This document shows, piece by piece, positions 60,771 to 64,000 of a stretch of 64,000 bases of DNA. Each line of letters starts with the position of its first letter. The stretch's first letter is position 1. A program made the translations under genes and the position numbers. The stretch covers positions 27,019-91,018 of the forward strand of contig DAOSZN010000007.1 of NCBI GenBank assembly GCA_035593725.1, written 5' to 3'. Origin of the DNA: UBA4971 sp029551185. GTDB taxonomy: Bacteria; Bacillota; SHA-98; UBA4971. The notes beneath the pieces were generated by a model that saw only the letters and a list, made by a program, of their open reading frames with translations, had not been told where the DNA came from and ran no database searches.

Positions 60771-61624
60771 TGGCTAAGATTATCGACAAGCGTTACGAAT
60801 TTGTGCTTTTCTTTGATGTGGAGAACGGTAATCCTAACGGCGATCCGGACGCAGGGAATATGCCACGCATCGACCCTGAAACCAGTCTTGGATTAGTCAC
60901 TGATGTTTGCTTAAAGCGAAAGATTCGAAACTATGTAGAGCTAACCAGGGAAGGTCAAGAGGGCTTTGATATCTATGTGAAAGAAGGCGCGGTTCTGAAT
61001 GCGCAACACCGTAAAGCGTACACGGCTCTTGGAATTGAACCTCAACCCAAGAAACTGGCAAGCGACGATCTCACTCGGTTCATGTGTGCAAACTTCTATG
61101 ACATCCGTGCTTTTGGTGCCGTGATGACCACCGAAATCAATTGTGGACAGGTTCGTGGGCCGGTGCAGCTCAACTTCGCGCGGAGTATGGATCCCATTCT
61201 GCAGCAAGAGATAACAATCACTCGGGTAGCGGTCACCAGTGAAAGGGATGCTGAGAGGAAAGACCGTGAAATGGGCAGGAAGCACATTGTGCCGTACGGC
61301 CTATATCGTGGTGAGGGCTACGTATCTGCGCCTTTAGCTGAACGAACCGGGTTTACCGTCGAAGACCTGGACTTGCTGTGGGAAGCCCTTATAAATATGT
61401 TTGACCACGACCGTTCAGCTGCCCGCGGGAAAATGGCTTCGCGCAAGCTATTTGTTTTCGAGCATGAAAGCAGAATAGGGAACGCGCCTGCTCACAAACT
61501 ATTTGATTGTATTGACGCTGTGCGCCGTGATTCTACGACTCCCCCCCGACGATTTGATGACTACGAAGTGACAGTAGATGAAACAGCATTGCCCAGTGGA
61601 GTTAAATTGGTTGCGTTAATATGA
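60770..61624 (+). CDS. cas7c: Type I-C backbone protein Cas7 (Csd2)
   Basis: A 284-residue Csd2/Cas7 protein. RYEFVLFFDVENGNPNGDPD is the RAMP-type glycine-rich start of the family, and GAVMTTEINCGQVRGPVQL is the conserved backbone loop. Multiple copies bind along the crRNA spacer to form the Cascade filament. It overlaps cas8c by one base and cas4 by four bases. Confidence 0.96.
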   Translation: MAKIIDKRYEFVLFFDVENGNPNGDPDAGNMPRIDPETSLGLVTDVCLKRKIRNYVELTREGQEGFDIYVKEGAVLNAQHRKAYTALGIEPQPKKLASDDLTRFMCANFYDIRAFGAVMTTEINCGQVRGPVQLNFARSMDPILQQEITITRVAVTSERDAERKDREMGRKHIVPYGLYRGEGYVSAPLAERTGFTVEDLDLLWEALINMFDHDRSAARGKMASRKLFVFEHESRIGNAPAHKLFDCIDAVRRDSTTPPRRFDDYEVTVDETALPSGVKLVALI

Positions 61625-62310
61625 CAGGCGATTATGATGAGGATAGCTTACTGCCGCTTTCCGGGATACAGCACCTTGCATTCTGCGAGCGGCAGTGGGC
61701 GCTTATACATATCGAGCGTCAATGGGCGGAAAATGTGCGTACAGCCGAGGGTAGAATCATGCATGAACGGGTGCATAATCCCAAGCTCATTAATTACGAC
61801 AGCGAGCACATCGTCGCACGGTCTGTGCCTCTGATTTCATATGAGCTGGGACTTTACGGTCAGGCTGACGTGGTAGAATTCTGGCCTGCAGGCGAGGGCA
61901 TCGATGGAGGAGCATCTTTACCCGCACGGGACGGTCTATGGATTCCTAAGCCTGTGGAATACAAGCGTGGGAGACCTAAGCGGGACGATCGCGACAAGGT
62001 ACAGCTATGTGCTCAAGCGTTATGTCTGGAAGAAATGCTAGGCGCGAAGATCTCTATGGGTGATCTTTATTACGGAGAGACTCGTCGGCGAGAGAGAGTA
62101 ATATTCGATGAAGTGTTGCGCAAGAGAGTGGAACGGCTTTGCCTGCGTATGCATGAGCTGTTCGACTTGGGATATACTCCCCGTGCTGAACAAGGGAAAC
62201 ACTGTTCACTTTGCTCGCTTGTTGATGTATGTCTTCCGGATCTCACGCTGAAGTCACGTTCAGTGCAAGCATACATTCGCAGGCAAGTGAGATCGAATAC
62301 GGAGTCATAG
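61621..62310 (+). CDS. cas4: CRISPR adaptation nuclease Cas4
   Basis: A 229-residue RecB-like exonuclease with the iron-sulfur cysteines of Cas4: one near the N-terminus (LAFCERQ) and three near the C-terminus (CSLCSLVDVC). The nuclease core includes YGQADVVEFW and KPVEYKRGRPK, the ExK region. Cas4 trims prespacers and sets PAM-dependent orientation with Cas1-Cas2. It overlaps cas7 by four bases and is followed by cas1. Confidence 0.95.
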   Translation: MTGDYDEDSLLPLSGIQHLAFCERQWALIHIERQWAENVRTAEGRIMHERVHNPKLINYDSEHIVARSVPLISYELGLYGQADVVEFWPAGEGIDGGASLPARDGLWIPKPVEYKRGRPKRDDRDKVQLCAQALCLEEMLGAKISMGDLYYGETRRRERVIFDEVLRKRVERLCLRMHELFDLGYTPRAEQGKHCSLCSLVDVCLPDLTLKSRSVQAYIRRQVRSNTES

Positions 62311-62367
62311 TTGTTCACAACGTACAGTCCTCGGCTCTTGCGATTATGGTGCTATGGGGGGATGCCG

Positions 62368-63396
62368 TTGAGAAAACTACTGAACATGCTATTCGTAACA
62401 AGTCCGGATGCGTATCTCAGTCGAGACGGAGAAAATGTAGTAGTGTCAGTGGACGGTGAAGTTAAGTTCCGAATGCCTGTTCACAACCTCGAGGGTATTG
62501 CGACATTCGGATATACAGGGGCAAGTCCTGCATTAATGGAGTTATGCGCAAACCGTGGGGTAGCCCTGACATTCCTGAGCCAAAGCGGCCGGTTCATGGC
62601 TCGAGTTACAGGAAGAGTATCAGGGAATGTGCTGCTTCGAAGACAGCAGTATCGAGTTGCTGATTCTAAGGATGAATCAGCGCGTATTGCCTCTGACATT
62701 ATTGTTGGCAAGATCTCAAATTGCCGTACAGTGCTTCAACGCGCTGTGCGAGATCACGAGACCAATATTTGTGCGGAAGAGGTCACGGCTGCATCAGCAA
62801 CTCTAGCCGACTACCTAATGAACGTTGACGGTTCATCTCTTGATACACTAAGAGGTATTGAAGGCGCAGCTGCCAATACCTATTTTCACGTATTTGATCA
62901 TCTGATTCTCAGTAACAAGCAGGACTTTTTCTTCAAAGAGCGAAGCCGCAGACCGCCGAGGGATAATATGAATGCGCTCTTGTCATTTCTCTATACATTA
63001 CTGGTTCATGATGTTCAGGCTGCGTTGGAGACTGTGGGACTCGACCCACAAGTGGGATTCCTGCATCAGGACAGGCCGGGGAGGCCCGGCCTAGCCCTGG
63101 ACATGATGGAAGAACTACGTCCGTTTTTGGCAGATCGCCTAGCTCTTTCGTTGGTCAACCGCAAGCAGGTTTCTCCTTCGGGGTTTCAGACTCTGGAGTC
63201 CGGAGGAGTCATCATGGATGATGAGACACGGAAGACAGTAATAAGTGCCTGGCAGAAACGAAAGCAGGAGCAGATTATGCATCCATTTCTGAATGAAAAA
63301 ATCGAAATTGGGCTGATCCCATATGCACAGGCAATGATACTTGCCCGCCATTTGCGAGGAGATTTAGACGGTTACCCACCTTTCTTTTGGAAGTAG
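62368..63396 (+). CDS. cas1: CRISPR integrase Cas1
   Basis: A 342-residue Cas1. RKLLNMLFVTSPDAYLSRDGENVVV is the conserved start of the I-C type, with a metal-binding region around GIEGAAANTYFHVFDHLIL (Glu) and a downstream His/Asp pair (LVHDVQAAL, QDRPGRPGLALDMMEELRP). It integrates new spacers with Cas2. The best start is TTG 62368, 5 bases from GGGGGGA; an ATG at 62362 overlaps that site and the 19 codons further upstream are outside the family consensus. Confidence 0.95.
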   Translation: MRKLLNMLFVTSPDAYLSRDGENVVVSVDGEVKFRMPVHNLEGIATFGYTGASPALMELCANRGVALTFLSQSGRFMARVTGRVSGNVLLRRQQYRVADSKDESARIASDIIVGKISNCRTVLQRAVRDHETNICAEEVTAASATLADYLMNVDGSSLDTLRGIEGAAANTYFHVFDHLILSNKQDFFFKERSRRPPRDNMNALLSFLYTLLVHDVQAALETVGLDPQVGFLHQDRPGRPGLALDMMEELRPFLADRLALSLVNRKQVSPSGFQTLESGGVIMDDETRKTVISAWQKRKQEQIMHPFLNEKIEIGLIPYAQAMILARHLRGDLDGYPPFFWK

Positions 63397-63408
63397 AGGT
63401 TATGCGAA

Positions 63409-63699
63409 ATGATGGTGCTGGTTACTTATGATGTTAATACGACAGATCCTGAAGGTCGGCGAAGACTCAGACAAGTAGCTAAGGCTTGCACAGATGTAGG
63501 CCAAAGGGTTCAGAATTCCGTTTTCGAGTGTTTGCTGGATCCAGCGCAATTTGCGATCTTCAAATTCACGCTTGCCAGCTTGATAGATCCCAAAAAGGAT
63601 AGCCTCAGATTCTACCTGCTTGGAGCGAACTGGAAACATCGTGTGGAGCACATTGGGGCTAAACCCAGTTACGATCCGGAAGGGGTGTTGATTACTTGA
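63409..63699 (+). CDS. cas2: CRISPR adaptation protein Cas2
   Basis: A 96-residue Cas2 ferredoxin-fold protein. The N-terminal MVLVTYDVNTTDPEGRRRLR has the conserved aspartate and the arginine helix, followed by GQRVQNSVFECLLD. It is the structural partner of Cas1 in spacer integration. It follows cas1 by 12 bases and lies ~175 bases before the first CRISPR repeat. Confidence 0.97.
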   Translation: MMVLVTYDVNTTDPEGRRRLRQVAKACTDVGQRVQNSVFECLLDPAQFAIFKFTLASLIDPKKDSLRFYLLGANWKHRVEHIGAKPSYDPEGVLIT

Positions 63700-63873
63700 T
63701 TGCAGACCGCGAACCCCAAGTGATCCCAAGTTCCCAGGGAGATTCGCATAAGCGCTGTAGCTTGGCTTTTGTTTGCTATTCTTTGGTTCTATGGTCAGGT
63801 AGGTTCCTCTTTTCAAGGGGTTCGCGGAACTCAATGCTAACTATCAGGTAGAACGCTGGATTTTTGGTCCGCT
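63700..63873 (+). promoter_or_regulatory. CRISPR leader
   Basis: A 174-base non-coding stretch between cas2 and the first repeat, AT-rich in its middle. A perfect 11-bp inverted repeat, CCGCGAACCCC (63707-63717) and GGGGTTCGCGG (63817-63827), is separated by ~100 bases. It should carry the promoter for the array and any Cas1/Cas2 or host-factor contacts. Its position next to cas2 and intact repeats shows that the array begins here and runs off the window. Confidence 0.8.
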
Positions 63874-64000
63874 GTCGCACCCCCTGCGGGTGCGTGGATT
63901 GAAACAAGGCGTCAACTTCCATGTCATCAGAAGCCTCAGTCGCACCCCCTGCGGGTGCGTGGATTGAAACATGTTCACATCGGCCCTGGCAAGGAAGGCT
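63874..64000 (+). CRISPR. Start of a type I-C CRISPR array
   Basis: Two identical 32-base repeats at 63874-63905 and 63939-63970. Each has a palindromic CGCACCC/GGGTGCG core around CCT, and ends in TGGATTGAAAC, the I-C 3' handle. The first spacer is 33 bases (63906-63938); the second starts at 63971 and is cut off by the end of the window. The array is leader-proximal, so these are the most recently acquired spacers. I found no match to the spacers elsewhere in the window. Confidence 0.95.

Noticed and set aside
56021..63699. A variant or novel CRISPR effector.
   Set aside because: Gene order cas3-5-8c-7-4-1-2, no cas6 and the repeat all match ordinary type I-C.
63400..63834. A 144-codon open frame on the minus strand across cas2 and the leader.
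   Set aside because: It is antisense to the certain Cas2 gene and leader, has no ribosome site and shows no protein family signature.
63906..63938. Possible self-targeting by the first CRISPR spacer.
   Set aside because: No match beyond short chance words was found in the window, in either orientation.
1..64000. Transposons, prophage genes, tRNA or rRNA genes.
   Set aside because: No transposase, integrase, phage structural gene, cloverleaf-like tRNA or rRNA segment was recognised; a dedicated tRNA search was not possible.

Overview
The window looks like chromosome of an anaerobic or microaerophilic, endospore-forming member of the Bacillota (Clostridia-like). Spore functions support this: three SPOCS/DUF3794 coat-assembly proteins (two with a C-terminal LysM, the SipL architecture) and two alpha/beta small acid-soluble spore proteins. 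Strong GGAGG-type ribosome binding sites, many TTG/GTG starts, rubrerythrin and an ECF transporter also fit. The exact genus cannot be read from the sequence. I saw no rRNA, tRNA, insertion sequence or prophage gene.

Layout. 1-7.5 kb: the end of a GH18-like gene, then three SPOCS proteins around a minus-strand redox module (TlpA thioredoxin, small CXXC membrane protein, polyferredoxin membrane protein). 7.8-16.2 kb: housekeeping and salvage genes (8-oxoguanine deaminase-like, fucose-isomerase-like, DUF2284, MrfA-type helicase, phosphopentomutase, a zinc-ribbon microprotein, nitroreductase). 16.4-22.1 kb: a polysaccharide cluster (GT4 glycosyltransferase, GH57 branching-enzyme-like protein, nucleotidyltransferase-phosphohexomutase fusion). 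22.2-30 kb: rubrerythrin, DeoC aldolase with a helical N-terminal extension, split chromate transporter, SASP pair, DegV, zinc ribbon, amidase-domain protein, small HTH protein and RDD protein. 30.3-35.8 kb: a four-gene peptidoglycan-recycling operon (GHL10 hydrolase, NagZ, AmiE-like serine hydrolase, AnmK). 35.8-36.6 kb: an MntA/HepT toxin-antitoxin pair whose HepT gene is interrupted by a stop codon at the catalytic HEPN arginine, plus a decayed second MNT fragment. 36.8-47.5 kb: a ten-gene catabolic cassette (SorC regulator, ECF transporter S-A-T, PfkB kinase, ADP-ribosylglycohydrolase-like protein, LsrF-like aldolase, zinc dehydrogenase, FGGY kinase, MFS transporter). 47.6-52.6 kb: a secreted SUOX-fold protein, a secreted phosphodiesterase/phosphatase-family protein and a sugar ABC importer. 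52.9-64 kb: a PLD-nuclease/SF2-helicase, a HIT protein with an internal duplication, and a complete type I-C CRISPR-Cas locus (cas3-cas5-cas8c-cas7-cas4-cas1-cas2) followed by leader and the first two repeats of an array.

The most interesting targets are the SorC/ECF cassette, whose enzyme set resembles lsr (AI-2) and kinase-aldolase pathways but matches no pathway I can name; the PLD-helicase plus duplicated HIT protein next to CRISPR-Cas; and the HepT gene broken exactly at its catalytic arginine. All functional calls come from reading motifs and context by eye, without database searches.
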